Positions 25,894 to 34,346 of a stretch of 64,000 nt of DNA are shown in pieces (position 1 is the stretch's first letter; every line of letters begins with the position of its first letter). The notes beneath the pieces were generated by a model that was given only the letters and a program-made list of their open reading frames with translations, was not told where the DNA came from and searched no databases. The DNA is from Rhodococcus zopfii NBRC 100606 = JCM 9919 (GTDB lineage: Bacteria > Actinomycetota > Actinomycetes > Mycobacteriales > Mycobacteriaceae), in assembly GCF_001895025.1 (NCBI RefSeq), contig NZ_BCXI01000007.1, positions 62,001 through 126,000 of the forward strand, in the 5' to 3' direction. A program made the translations under genes and the position numbers.

Positions 25894-28452
25894 TCACGGC
25901 CGGGGAAGCACCTCGACGACGCCGTGCGCGCCCTTCTCGGCGTCGGTCATCGCGTGCGTGACGAACGGATAGCGACCCGGCTCCGGAAACTCGAGCTCGA
26001 CGAATCCGCCTTGCGCCGGGAACAATCCGAGGGTCTGCGCGCCGCCGGTGCCGGGCCGCAGCCGATACTCGCCCTCGGACCACACCGTGTCGAACTGCCC
26101 GCCGACCACGTGGAACGACGTGCCGCGGTCGGGACCTGCGGGCAGCACCCAGATCCGGACGCGTTCACCGGCACGGGCCTGCAGCGGAGCGTGGTCGTAC
26201 TGATTCGCGTACCCGTTGAACACCACCAGGTCCGGGGTTCCGGCGGCAAGCTTCGCGGCGTCCACCTCTCCGCCCGGGGTACCGAGATACAGCTCCGATT
26301 GCACGAGAACGTATTCGCGGTCCACCCGAGGCAGTTCCGGGGGATCGATGATCACCGCACCGAACATGCCGTTGGCGATGTGCACCGACATCGGCATCGT
26401 CGAGCAGTGGTACAGCCACATTCCGGCGCGGGTCGCGGTGAACCGGTACACCAGCGACTCGCCCGGTGCGATCGTGCGCATCGGACGGTCCGGGGCGAGC
26501 GCACCGGCGTGGAAGTCGATCGAATGCCCGATCGTCCCGTCGTTGACGAGCGTGATCTCGAAGACGTCGCCGATCCGGCCGCGCAGCGTCGGACCGGGGG
26601 CGGTGCCACCGAACGTCCACAACTTCTGCGTGATCCCCGGCGCCACCTCACGCTCCACCTCCGAGACCGGCAGTGTGATCCGGTGATCGGGCCGCGGTGC
26701 CGGTGCGGTCGCGTCGTACGGGACGAACCCGGGGCCGGGGTCGATCGTGAGGCTACGCGAGACGTCCACGGTGTCCGCCGTCGCGGTGTCGTGTCCGCTG
26801 TGCGGTGCGGGTGCGTCCCCGTCGGTGCGAACCTGCAGCGTCATCCCCATCTGGCGGTGACCGGCGACCGAGCACCAGCCGTCGACGGTGCCGCCGATCA
26901 CCCCCGCATCGAGGACGGCGGATTCTCCCGGCGCGATCCGGCCCGTGCGCTTTCCGTCGGCCAGCACCAGATCGTGCCGATCCTCACCGGAATTGACGAA
27001 GTCGATCACCAGACGGTCACCCGCCGGGACGTCGAGCACGTTCGGCACGAAGTGCATGTCCTCGACGCGCACCTGGATCTCGGTGGTGTGTCCGGTCTCC
27101 GCGACCTCCACCGCCCCGACACTCGAAATGCCCACGGCCGCCGGGTCGGCCGCGACACCGCCGGCCGCGGCGAACACCACCACGCCGACACCGGCGGCCG
27201 CGATGCCGAGCCGCCGCGCAGCCGGCACGGGCTCACGCAGCCCCGGTGCGGACGGCACGCCCCGCATGCGGCGGGCTGCCAGCACCGCGCGCACGACCAG
27301 CGGCAGGAACGACGCGAATGCCACCAGCACCAGCATCGAGCACACCACGCGCACGAGACTCGGCACCGGCAGCACGCACAGCACCAGTCCCGCGTTCGCG
27401 ACGGACAGCCGCCAGGGGGCGCCGCGTTCGAGTTCGGTCATCGCGGCCTGCACCGCCGCCCGGCCCCCGATGACCACGGGAGTCAAGTAGGTGAGGGCGC
27501 CGAGCAGCACCTGCGCGACGAACCCTGCGAGCAACGCCGCGGTCACCGCGCTCGCAACCTCGGTGGCCTCGAACGCAGTTGTCGCGGTCGCCAGGCCGAC
27601 CGTCAGGTACACCAGGACGCCGAACAGCCACAGCACACCGGCCAGCACCGACAGGGTCGCGAAGTCGCCGGGATGCTTGCGCCGGATCTCGTCGAGGTGC
27701 GGCTCGAGCACGTAGCCAGCGGCGGCCAGATAGCCCAGGACGCCGACGGCCGTGACGACGGGCTGCCCCGCGATCGCACCGGCGACCCCGACCGTGAGCG
27801 CCGCCAGCAGCGCCGGCAGACCACGTCGCGCGGCGTCCTCGACGCGCTTCGCCATACGCGTGCGCAGCATCGTCGGCCACAGGGTGACGAGGGTGCCGAG
27901 CACGGTGAGGCCCACCCAGCCCAGAACGTTGACGGCCGCGTGCGCGAGGATCAGTCGCTCGTGCGCTTCGCTCGGCAGCCGGGAATCGGCCATCGCCACA
28001 CCTATTCCCGCGCCGACCGGCAGCAACGCCGCGGCGGCGACGTAGTAGCGCACGGTGTGTCCGAACCGGGACGGCAACGCCGACCGCAGTCGGCGCAGCA
28101 GTGTCGTGCCGTGCCACAGGGCAACGACCGCGACGACGCAGCCGCCGACCAGCACGGCCGGCCACCATCCGGACATCATCCCGGCGACCACGGCGACCGC
28201 ACCGGCATTGAACATCAGCAGGCGCGCGGTGTCGGCGCGCCGCGAACCCGCCGGACGACGCAGCAGCGCATCGGTGAAATGGCCGCTCCAGATCAGGATC
28301 GCGTTGCTCACCGCACCGAGACCGAGCACGTGCACGAGCAGCCAGCCGGACTGCGGAATCCACCGGTGCCCGAGGGACACGACGACGAGCGCGGCCAGCC
28401 ACGCCACGACGACCGATCCGGCCCGGAGATGCCAGTTTCCGCGTTCGTTCAC
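25894..28452 (-). CDS. Membrane-anchored copper nitrite reductase-like protein with fused cupredoxin
   Basis: An 852-residue three-part protein. Residues about 10-430 hold roughly ten hydrophobic membrane segments. Residues about 460-560 form a cupredoxin with type-1 ligands in RHDLVL and WCSVAGHRQM. The remainder is a two-domain NirK-like part with GHSIDFHAG (type-2 His and active-site Asp), MWLYHCSTMPMSVHIANGM (type-1 Cys, His, Met) and the third type-2 His in TSFHVVGGQFD. This would reduce nitrite to NO outside the membrane, with the cupredoxin as a tethered electron donor. Its start overlaps the NnrS-like stop by four bases. The full ligand set argues for an active enzyme. Confidence 0.83.
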   Translation of the reverse strand: MNERGNWHLRAGSVVVAWLAALVVVSLGHRWIPQSGWLLVHVLGLGAVSNAILIWSGHFTDALLRRPAGSRRADTARLLMFNAGAVAVVAGMMSGWWPAVLVGGCVVAVVALWHGTTLLRRLRSALPSRFGHTVRYYVAAAALLPVGAGIGVAMADSRLPSEAHERLILAHAAVNVLGWVGLTVLGTLVTLWPTMLRTRMAKRVEDAARRGLPALLAALTVGVAGAIAGQPVVTAVGVLGYLAAAGYVLEPHLDEIRRKHPGDFATLSVLAGVLWLFGVLVYLTVGLATATTAFEATEVASAVTAALLAGFVAQVLLGALTYLTPVVIGGRAAVQAAMTELERGAPWRLSVANAGLVLCVLPVPSLVRVVCSMLVLVAFASFLPLVVRAVLAARRMRGVPSAPGLREPVPAARRLGIAAAGVGVVVFAAAGGVAADPAAVGISSVGAVEVAETGHTTEIQVRVEDMHFVPNVLDVPAGDRLVIDFVNSGEDRHDLVLADGKRTGRIAPGESAVLDAGVIGGTVDGWCSVAGHRQMGMTLQVRTDGDAPAPHSGHDTATADTVDVSRSLTIDPGPGFVPYDATAPAPRPDHRITLPVSEVEREVAPGITQKLWTFGGTAPGPTLRGRIGDVFEITLVNDGTIGHSIDFHAGALAPDRPMRTIAPGESLVYRFTATRAGMWLYHCSTMPMSVHIANGMFGAVIIDPPELPRVDREYVLVQSELYLGTPGGEVDAAKLAAGTPDLVVFNGYANQYDHAPLQARAGERVRIWVLPAGPDRGTSFHVVGGQFDTVWSEGEYRLRPGTGGAQTLGLFPAQGGFVELEFPEPGRYPFVTHAMTDAEKGAHGVVEVLPRP

Positions 28453-29534
28453 GCCGGAACCTCCTGACGTGCGGGCCGCAGCGAGGAGCCGGCCGCGACG
28501 ACGGCGAACGCGAGGATCGCGACGACGCCGAGCGCGCCGCCGGCGGTGACGGCAGGGTCGATGCCGCGCACGTCACCGACCGCGATGCGTAGCAACAACG
28601 ACAGGTGCAGCAGCACCACCGGTCCGTACAGGAGCGGGGTGTACGGCAACGGGCGGCGCACCACCGCGGGAAGAATCACGGGGGCGTGCGCCATGATCAT
28701 CGAGATCACGAAGCCGAGCATCACCGAATGCACCACCGCGTCGTAGCCGGGACCGGACGGGACAACCCCGACGAGAAGCCAGGTCAGCGCCGGGACCATC
28801 AGCCAGCAGTACCCGGCGAGCAGGGACACGGCCATGTAGCGGGTCAGCCCGGCCGCGCGGACGGTGCGGCGCGCGACGTCGAAGCGCGCCAGCCAAACGA
28901 CGAGGGCGAGCAGCGCGGCGCCGAGCAGCGGATAGCCGGCCGACGGCCACAGCAACGTGCCGACGGTGCCCGCCACGATCGCGCACGAAATCGCGACCAG
29001 CAGCGGTTCGGCGCGGGTCCCGAGTGTCGCCACCCGGGCCAGTTCCAGGCGTTCCCCGGCGATGGTGAGGATCAGGAATGTGCACAGCCACGGCAGCAGT
29101 TGGGGGACCGGGATGTGCGCGAGCCACAGCAGTGCGGACCCGGCCCCGAGAACGGCGCCGCCGGCCTGGACGAGGACCGCGGGGTCCGCGGCCCGGCGCC
29201 ACAGCGGCACATAGACCGCGACGAGCGCCGCGGTGCCCGCGAACAGCAGCACTCCCGAAATATTCTGTGGTGCAGGGGAGACCATCACGATCCCGCCGAC
29301 GCCGAGCAGCAGCGGAGCGAGGTATCCGGCGCGACGGCCCAGCGCGACCGCACGTTCGAGCGCGACGGCCGTCCCGACGAACCCGAGCACCAGCAGGATT
29401 CCGTGTATTTCGGGCAGTCGTGCGGTGTCGATCGGGGCGGGCAGGTCGAGCAGCAGCAGCGCGGCGTCGAGGCCGGCGAGCAGGGCCAGCCCACCCGGAA
29501 TCAGCAGCAGCACGCGGAGCGGGACGGGTGTCAT
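28449..29534 (-). CDS. NnrS-like polytopic membrane protein
   Basis: A 361-residue, highly hydrophobic protein with about 10-12 membrane segments. Conserved-looking histidines sit in PEIHGILLVLGF, LAHIPVP, VVHSVMLGFVISMIMAHAPVILP and LLHLSLLLR, the pattern of the NnrS family of NO-stress membrane heme/copper proteins. It lies between the regulator and the nitrite-reductase-like gene with four-base overlaps on both sides, so all three are one operon. It probably protects against, or handles, nitric oxide. The family call rests on His placement and context. Confidence 0.6.
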   Translation of the reverse strand: MTPVPLRVLLLIPGGLALLAGLDAALLLLDLPAPIDTARLPEIHGILLVLGFVGTAVALERAVALGRRAGYLAPLLLGVGGIVMVSPAPQNISGVLLFAGTAALVAVYVPLWRRAADPAVLVQAGGAVLGAGSALLWLAHIPVPQLLPWLCTFLILTIAGERLELARVATLGTRAEPLLVAISCAIVAGTVGTLLWPSAGYPLLGAALLALVVWLARFDVARRTVRAAGLTRYMAVSLLAGYCWLMVPALTWLLVGVVPSGPGYDAVVHSVMLGFVISMIMAHAPVILPAVVRRPLPYTPLLYGPVVLLHLSLLLRIAVGDVRGIDPAVTAGGALGVVAILAFAVVAAGSSLRPARQEVPA

Positions 29535-30256
29535 CGTGGCACCCGGCCGTCGAGCAGTGCGGGGCTGGGAAACGCCGGATCGGGCAGGAACAGCCGGCAT
29601 GCCCCGGGCTCGGCGAAGGGCAGCAGGTCGAGTCCGGGTCCGGTCGCGGCGCCGATCTCCTCGAGCGCGCCTTCGACGATGCCCAGGTGTACCTGGCACA
29701 CCACGGTGGGGTAGCGGCGCGCGGCATCGAGCAGTGGGCACTGCCGCAGTGCGATGCCGCCTGCGCGGCCGGCGTCGTGCGGATCGAACCCGAGCCGGGT
29801 GAGCAGAGCGAGCGCCGATCCGCGCGGATCATCCGGGCTGCAACCGGATTCGCGCGCGAGTTCGTGACCCCAGTCCCGGCCTGCGGCGCGGGCGTCGGTC
29901 ACCGGGTCGAGGCTGGTGCGCGCGAGGTGTCCGGCGAGGGCGATGGCGAGTCCCGCGTACTCGCGGCTCGCGGGGCTCGGGTCGGCGGCCGGGGTCGACC
30001 GGAACACCTTGGCGGGCCGGCCGCGTCCGCGGGCGGGTTCGGTGGTGGTTTCGGCGAGGCCGTCGGCGACGAGTGCGTCGAGGTGTTCGCGCACCGTGTT
30101 GGGGTGCAGGCCGAGGCGTTCGGCGATGTCGTTGATCCGGGTGGCGCCGTGGGCGCGGACGTCGTCGAGGACGGTGATCCGTTGCGGCGACAGAGCCGGG
30201 AGCGACGCCGCTGCGGGCGTCGGTCGGGGCCCGAGGAGGAGATCACTATTTTCCAC
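29531..30256 (-). CDS. Winged-helix regulator with C-terminal Fe-S-type cysteines (SufR-like)
   Basis: A 241-residue regulator. The N-terminal HTH (ITVLDDVRAHGATRINDIAERLGLHPNTVREHLDAL) is ArsR/MarR-like with a wing in RGRPAKVF. The C-terminal domain has QCPLLDAARRYPTVVCQVH (C-x13-C) and a later Cys in GACRLFL, as in SufR-type Fe-S repressors. An Fe-S cluster is a natural NO target, which suits the operon. The GTG at 30256 was chosen because the longer ATG at 30301 would leave only 11 bases to the divergent hemerythrin gene. It likely autoregulates through the 56-bp divergent gap. Confidence 0.72.
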   Translation of the reverse strand: MENSDLLLGPRPTPAAASLPALSPQRITVLDDVRAHGATRINDIAERLGLHPNTVREHLDALVADGLAETTTEPARGRGRPAKVFRSTPAADPSPASREYAGLAIALAGHLARTSLDPVTDARAAGRDWGHELARESGCSPDDPRGSALALLTRLGFDPHDAGRAGGIALRQCPLLDAARRYPTVVCQVHLGIVEGALEEIGAATGPGLDLLPFAEPGACRLFLPDPAFPSPALLDGRVPR

Positions 30257-30261
30257 GGAAA
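30250..30261. promoter_or_regulatory. Palindrome TTTCCACGGAAA at the regulator/hemerythrin divergent promoter
   Basis: A 12-bp palindrome (5-bp arms around AC) overlaps the regulator start codon in an unusually AT-rich stretch that continues to about 30285 (ACTGTAGTAAATTG). It is a candidate operator for the Fe-S-type regulator. Confidence 0.4.
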
Positions 30262-30312
30262 TAACTGTAGTAAATTGGTGGGTGATCGGCCACCTGCACA
30301 AGGAGAGCGGAA

Positions 30313-31107
30313 ATGACCACCGACAACGTCGTCGTCGCGGCCACTGCGGAGGACGCGCACGCCGTCGACGCCATCAGGAACCATCACGCCGAGATCGCCG
30401 GGAGAATCGCGCATCTCACCGACGCACTGCTCGACGCGGTGGAGACGAACACGGATGCCGAGGTCGCCCGCCGCGCCGTGGTCGACTACCTCACCGGCAC
30501 TCTGTTGCCGCACGCTATCGCGGAGGAACAGACTCTCTACCCTGCCGCAGCCCGCCGCGTCGACGCGAAACTGCTCGTCGAGTCCATGATCGCCGTTCAC
30601 CGGCGTATCGCGGCGCTCGTCGACCGCATCGAGCACGAGGTGTCCCCGACTCGCGCCGCGGCCGCCGGGTACGCGCTGCGCAGCATGTTCGATGCGCACC
30701 TCGTCGACGAGAACGATCGGATCCTGCCGGTGGTCGCCGCGGACCCGGACGTTTCGCTCGCCGGTGCCGTCGAGGGAATGCACGACCTGCTCGGCGAACA
30801 CGGCGAACACGCGCCCGCAGACGACCATGCGCCCGAACAGGGGCACGGTGCCCACGCCTGCACATGTGGGGAGAAGGACGAACCCGACCCGGTACTCGAC
30901 GTGCGCGAGATTCCGCACGCGATCCGGCACGCGACGGTCTTCGGTGCGTTCGACGCGGTCCCCGCCGGCGGCGCACTCGTACTGGTCGCCTCGCACGACC
31001 CGATTCCGCTGCTGCGTCAACTCGTCGAACGAACCGACGGCACACTGGCCGTCGACTACGAGCAGCGCGGACCCGATGTGTGGCGGTTGCGGCTCACCCG
31101 CGGGTGA
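30313..31107 (+). CDS. Hemerythrin-domain protein fused to DUF2249
   Basis: A 264-residue protein. Residues about 15-150 form an HHE four-helix bundle with diiron-type ligands: NHHAEIAGR, LLPHAIAEEQTLYP, VHRRIAALVDRIEHE and FDAHLVDENDRILP. A histidine-rich linker containing CTCGEKDE precedes a DUF2249 domain (LDVREIPHAIRHATVFGAFDAV to GPDVWRLRL). Such proteins usually accompany nitrite/NO metabolism and may bind or sense NO or O2. An AAGGAGAG site lies 6 bases before the ATG. It is divergent from the regulator and its operon. Confidence 0.82.
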   Translation: MTTDNVVVAATAEDAHAVDAIRNHHAEIAGRIAHLTDALLDAVETNTDAEVARRAVVDYLTGTLLPHAIAEEQTLYPAAARRVDAKLLVESMIAVHRRIAALVDRIEHEVSPTRAAAAGYALRSMFDAHLVDENDRILPVVAADPDVSLAGAVEGMHDLLGEHGEHAPADDHAPEQGHGAHACTCGEKDEPDPVLDVREIPHAIRHATVFGAFDAVPAGGALVLVASHDPIPLLRQLVERTDGTLAVDYEQRGPDVWRLRLTRG

Positions 31108-31110
31108 CCG

Positions 31111-31692
31111 TCACCGTGTGGTGAGGACGGCGAGGAGTTCCTGGATCTCGTCGACGGCCGGGGTGGTGAGACTGTCCCGGCCGTAGACGAAACCGATGCC
31201 CGCGTACACGAGCGTTCCGGCGCGCACGCGGGCAGCGCGCTCGTCGAAACCCAGTTCGAGAAAGGCATTCTCGATCACCGACATGATCCGCTGATCGAGT
31301 GCGCGTACGGACGCGGCGATCTTCGGGTCGGTGCGGGCCCATTCGCGCACCGCCGCCTCCGCCGCCCAGGCCCGCTCGTCGACGAGCATCGTGCCCATCC
31401 GCGCCAGCCGCTCGCGGACGGGCAGTTCCTCGAGGCTGGTCAGGCCTCGGGCGGCGTCGTTCTCCTGCGACGCGTAGCGGGTCGCGATGGCCTTCATCAG
31501 CTCGTCGATGTCGTCGAAGTGCCAGTAGAAGCTGCCCTTGGTCACGCCGATTTCCTTGCAGAGCCGGGAAATCTTCACCGCCGCACGGCCTTCGGTGACG
31601 AGCAGATGCAGTCCGGCCTCGGTCCAATCCTCGAGCGAAAGCCGCTTCCGCCGCTCCGCCGGACGCCCGGTCTCCGACGATTGCCGCGCCAC
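31111..31692 (-). CDS. TetR-family regulator
   Basis: A 193-residue TetR protein with the [35 protein letters not shown] near residues 30-60 and a helical ligand domain. Three in-frame GTGs lie at 31701, 31698 and 31692. The last has GAGGGAG at a suitable distance and starts the conserved part. The stop lies three bases from the convergent hemerythrin stop. Its target is probably the disrupted region just upstream, which holds esterase, homogentisate dioxygenase and aldehyde dehydrogenase remnants. Confidence 0.8.
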   Translation of the reverse strand: MARQSSETGRPAERRKRLSLEDWTEAGLHLLVTEGRAAVKISRLCKEIGVTKGSFYWHFDDIDELMKAIATRYASQENDAARGLTSLEELPVRERLARMGTMLVDERAWAAEAAVREWARTDPKIAASVRALDQRIMSVIENAFLELGFDERAARVRAGTLVYAGIGFVYGRDSLTTPAVDEIQELLAVLTTR

Positions 31693-31730
31693 GTCCACCA
31701 CTCCCTCGTCCGTCTTCGACCGCGCCGAGC

Positions 31731-32235
31731 CTACACGCCGCCGCGACCGACCGCGTCCAGCGCGAGTGCGCGTGCGAGGCGATCCCGCGGCAACGCGAAG
31801 TGTCCGGCGCAGTTCCCGGGATCGTGGTCCTGCAGCGCGACGACGGCCGTTCCCGGCATCGACGCACCCGTGGCCGGAACGACGAATCCGTCGCACGTCG
31901 AGACGATGTCCGTGTAGCGGACGCCGTCGGTGGACAGTTCCCGCGCGCGCAGATCACGCAACAGGTCCGATCCGTGGATGACCTCGCGGCAGCCCGCGCA
32001 GACCGGGTCGACCAGCGGCCTCTCGAGGCTCAGCACCAGGTCGTACGTGCCGATCCGGCGGCCGAGTTCCTCGGTGGCGGCGAGCCCGCCGATCTCGGTG
32101 CCGTCCCACATCGGGCCGAGTGTCGTCAGCGACCGCACCGACCGTGCTCCGTGGTCCTGCAGATAGCGCTGGACGACGAGACCGCCGACGCCGTGGGCGA
32201 CGACGTCGACGATGCCTGCACCCTCGAGTGCGGTG
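31731..32235 (-). pseudogene. C-terminal remnant of a lipase/esterase
   Basis: The minus-strand frame from about 32235 to the stop at 31731 encodes the end of an alpha/beta-hydrolase lipase: [36 protein letters not shown] and a C-terminal part with [20 protein letters not shown] and [14 protein letters not shown] (catalytic His region). The N-terminal half, including any signal peptide, is missing: upstream of about 32235 the same frame only reads antisense to the homogentisate dioxygenase gene. The nucleophile position reads AHGVGG, with Gly where a lipase has Ser. Truncated and probably inactive. Confidence 0.6.
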
Positions 32236-32249
32236 GCGAGGTCGCGCGC

Positions 32250-33176
32250 ACCGGAATCGCCGTGCACCTGTACGCGATCACCGAGTCGATGGCGGACCGC
32301 TACTTCGTGAACGCCGACGGGGAGATACTGTTCGTCCCGCAGGACGGGGAACTGCTGCTGTGCACCGAATTCGGGCGCCTGACGGTCGCCCCCGGTGAGA
32401 TCGCGGTGATCGGAAGGGCGGTGCGATTCCGCGTCGAACTGCGCGGCGATTCGGCCGTCGGCTATGTGTGCGAGAACTACGGCGCCGCATTCGAACTGCC
32501 CGAACTCGGACCGATCGGCGCGAACGGCCTCGCCCACGCCCGCGATTTCCTGTATCCGACGGCGTGGTACGAGGACCGCACCGGCACCGTCGAACTCGTG
32601 CAGAAGTTCGGCGGCCACCTGTGGGCGACCGAACTCGGCCGTTCGCCGCTCGATGTCGTCGCGTGGCACGGCACGCACGGCGCGTACAAGTACGACATTT
32701 CCCGGTTCAACGTCATGACCACCGGCGGCTGGGACCATCCGGACCCGTCGATCTTCACCGTCCTGATCTCGGCCACCTCGATCCCGGGGCAGGCCAACGT
32801 GGATTTCGCGGTGTTCCCCGAACGCTGGGTCGTCGGCGAGCACACCTTCCGGCCGCCGCACTTCCACCGCAACGTCATGACCGAGTTCATGGGATTGGTT
32901 CGCGGACAGCATGATTCGAAAGCCGAGGGGTTCGTGCCGGGCGGTGCGTCGCTGCACAACCAGTGGGGCGCCCACGGACCCGACGTCGAGACCTTCGAAC
33001 GCGCGAGCGCCGCCGAACTCACCCCCGTCCGGCTCGACAACACCATGTCGTTCATGCTCGAGATCCGGCTGCCGCTGGCCGTCACCGACACCGCCCTCGC
33101 GGCGGCTCACCGTCAGCCCGACTACGACTCGTCGTGGTCCGGCCTCGCTCGTCGCTTCGCTCCGCCCTCACCCTAG
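32250..33176 (+). pseudogene. hmgA: Homogentisate 1,2-dioxygenase, 5'-truncated
   Basis: About 308 residues of a homogentisate dioxygenase without the first 90-130 residues. Recognisable parts are [73 protein letters not shown] and the iron site [17 protein letters not shown] followed by [11 protein letters not shown]. All three metal ligands (His, Glu, His) are present. The frame runs upstream only as antisense of the esterase remnant, so the native start is lost. It might still be expressed from an internal start but lacks much of the N-terminal domain. The stop is nine bases before the next gene. Confidence 0.75.
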
Positions 33177-33185
33177 GAGTCCCAG

Positions 33186-34321
33186 ATGACCGAAACCACC
33201 GCAGCGACCGCCCCACACCCCGTCGTGGTGCCGGAACCGCTGCTGCGCATCGGCGGCCGCGCCGTCCCGGCCCGTTCCGGCGCAACCTTCACCTCCGTCA
33301 ACCCGGCGACCGAGGCGCGGTCGCACAGGTCGCCGCCGGTGGAGCCGAGGACATCGACGTCGCCGTCGACGCCGCGCGCGCCACCTTCGACGAGGGCGCG
33401 TGGTCGCAGATGCCCGGCGCCGAGCGCGGCCGTATCCTTTCGCGTGCAGCCGATCTCATCGAGCAGCACGCGCCCGAACTGTCCGCCCTCGAAACCGCCG
33501 AGATGGGCAAGCTGTACGCCGACACCGTCGCCGGGGACATCCCGGCCGCGGCGGCCTCGTTCCGCCACTACGCCGGGTGGGCCGACAAGATCGCTGGCGA
33601 GGCGATGCTGCTGCCCGACGTGGGACCCCAGCACCGCTTCGGTTACACCCTGCGCCAGCCGCTCGGCGTGGTCGGGGCCATCACCCCGTGGAACAACCCG
33701 ACCGTCGTGATGGGCAACTTCTACCACCAGGGCCAGGTGTGCGCGGCCGGCACCCGCGTCATCGTGCACGAATCCATCGCCGACCAGGTCGTCGAGGGTC
33801 TCGTCGAGTTCGCGCGCGGAGCCGTGGTCGGAGACCCCTTCGACGCCGCGACCACGCAGGGCACCATCGTCAACCGCAAGCAGCTCGACCGGATCCTCGG
33901 CTATATCGACAAGGGCCGCGCCGAGGGCGCCGAGCTGCTCACCGGCGGCGTCCGTGTCGGCGACCGCGGCTTCTTCGTCGAGCCGACCGTCTTCCGCGGG
34001 AACAACGACCTCACGATCGCCCGCGAGGAGATCTTCGGCCCGGTCGCCACCGTCATCACGTTCAAGACCACCGAGGAGGCGGTACGCCTGGCGAACACCA
34101 CCAAGTACGGGCTCAACGCGTTCATCTTCAGCCAGAACCTGTCGACCGTGCACAGCGTGATCCCGCAGCTGCGGGTCGGTACCGTGTGGGTCAACGGCTG
34201 GGGTGTTCCCGACCCGAGCCTGCCCTGGGGCGGACGTGAGGCCAGCGGTATCGGGCGTGAACTCGGCCGCAGCGGTCTCGAGGCGTTCACCGAGGAGAAG
34301 ACGGTCCACCTCGGGTACTGA
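33186..34321 (+). pseudogene. Aldehyde dehydrogenase with a -1 frameshift and a large internal deletion
   Basis: An ATG at 33186 with AGGAG upstream opens a frame reading LLRIGGRAVPARSGATFTSV then NPATEA, the usual ALDH start. Near 33318 the frame breaks by one missing base and resumes at VAQVAAGGAEDIDVAVDAARATF. The domain then runs normally to GAITPWNNPTVVMG and jumps directly to NFYHQGQVCAAGTR, with the catalytic Cys, skipping about 115-130 residues. The lost part includes the NAD+ clamp (GSTxxG) and the general-base Glu (ELGGK). The C-terminal end (EEIFGPVATVITF to GREASGIGRELGRSG) is intact. It cannot be a functional dehydrogenase as read. Confidence 0.85.
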
Positions 34322-34346
34322 CCCGCGAGACGAACGGAAAACAGCA

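Noticed and set aside
25837-28467. An 876-residue plus-strand open frame opposite the nitrite-reductase-like gene
   Set aside because: Rich in Arg, His and Gln with no domain pattern. The opposite strand carries complete copper-binding motifs.
31800-33176. A 458-residue chimeric protein running from the esterase region into homogentisate dioxygenase
   Set aside because: The first 150 residues are antisense to a recognisable lipase C-terminus, so they are not a genuine N-terminal domain; treated as a deletion junction.
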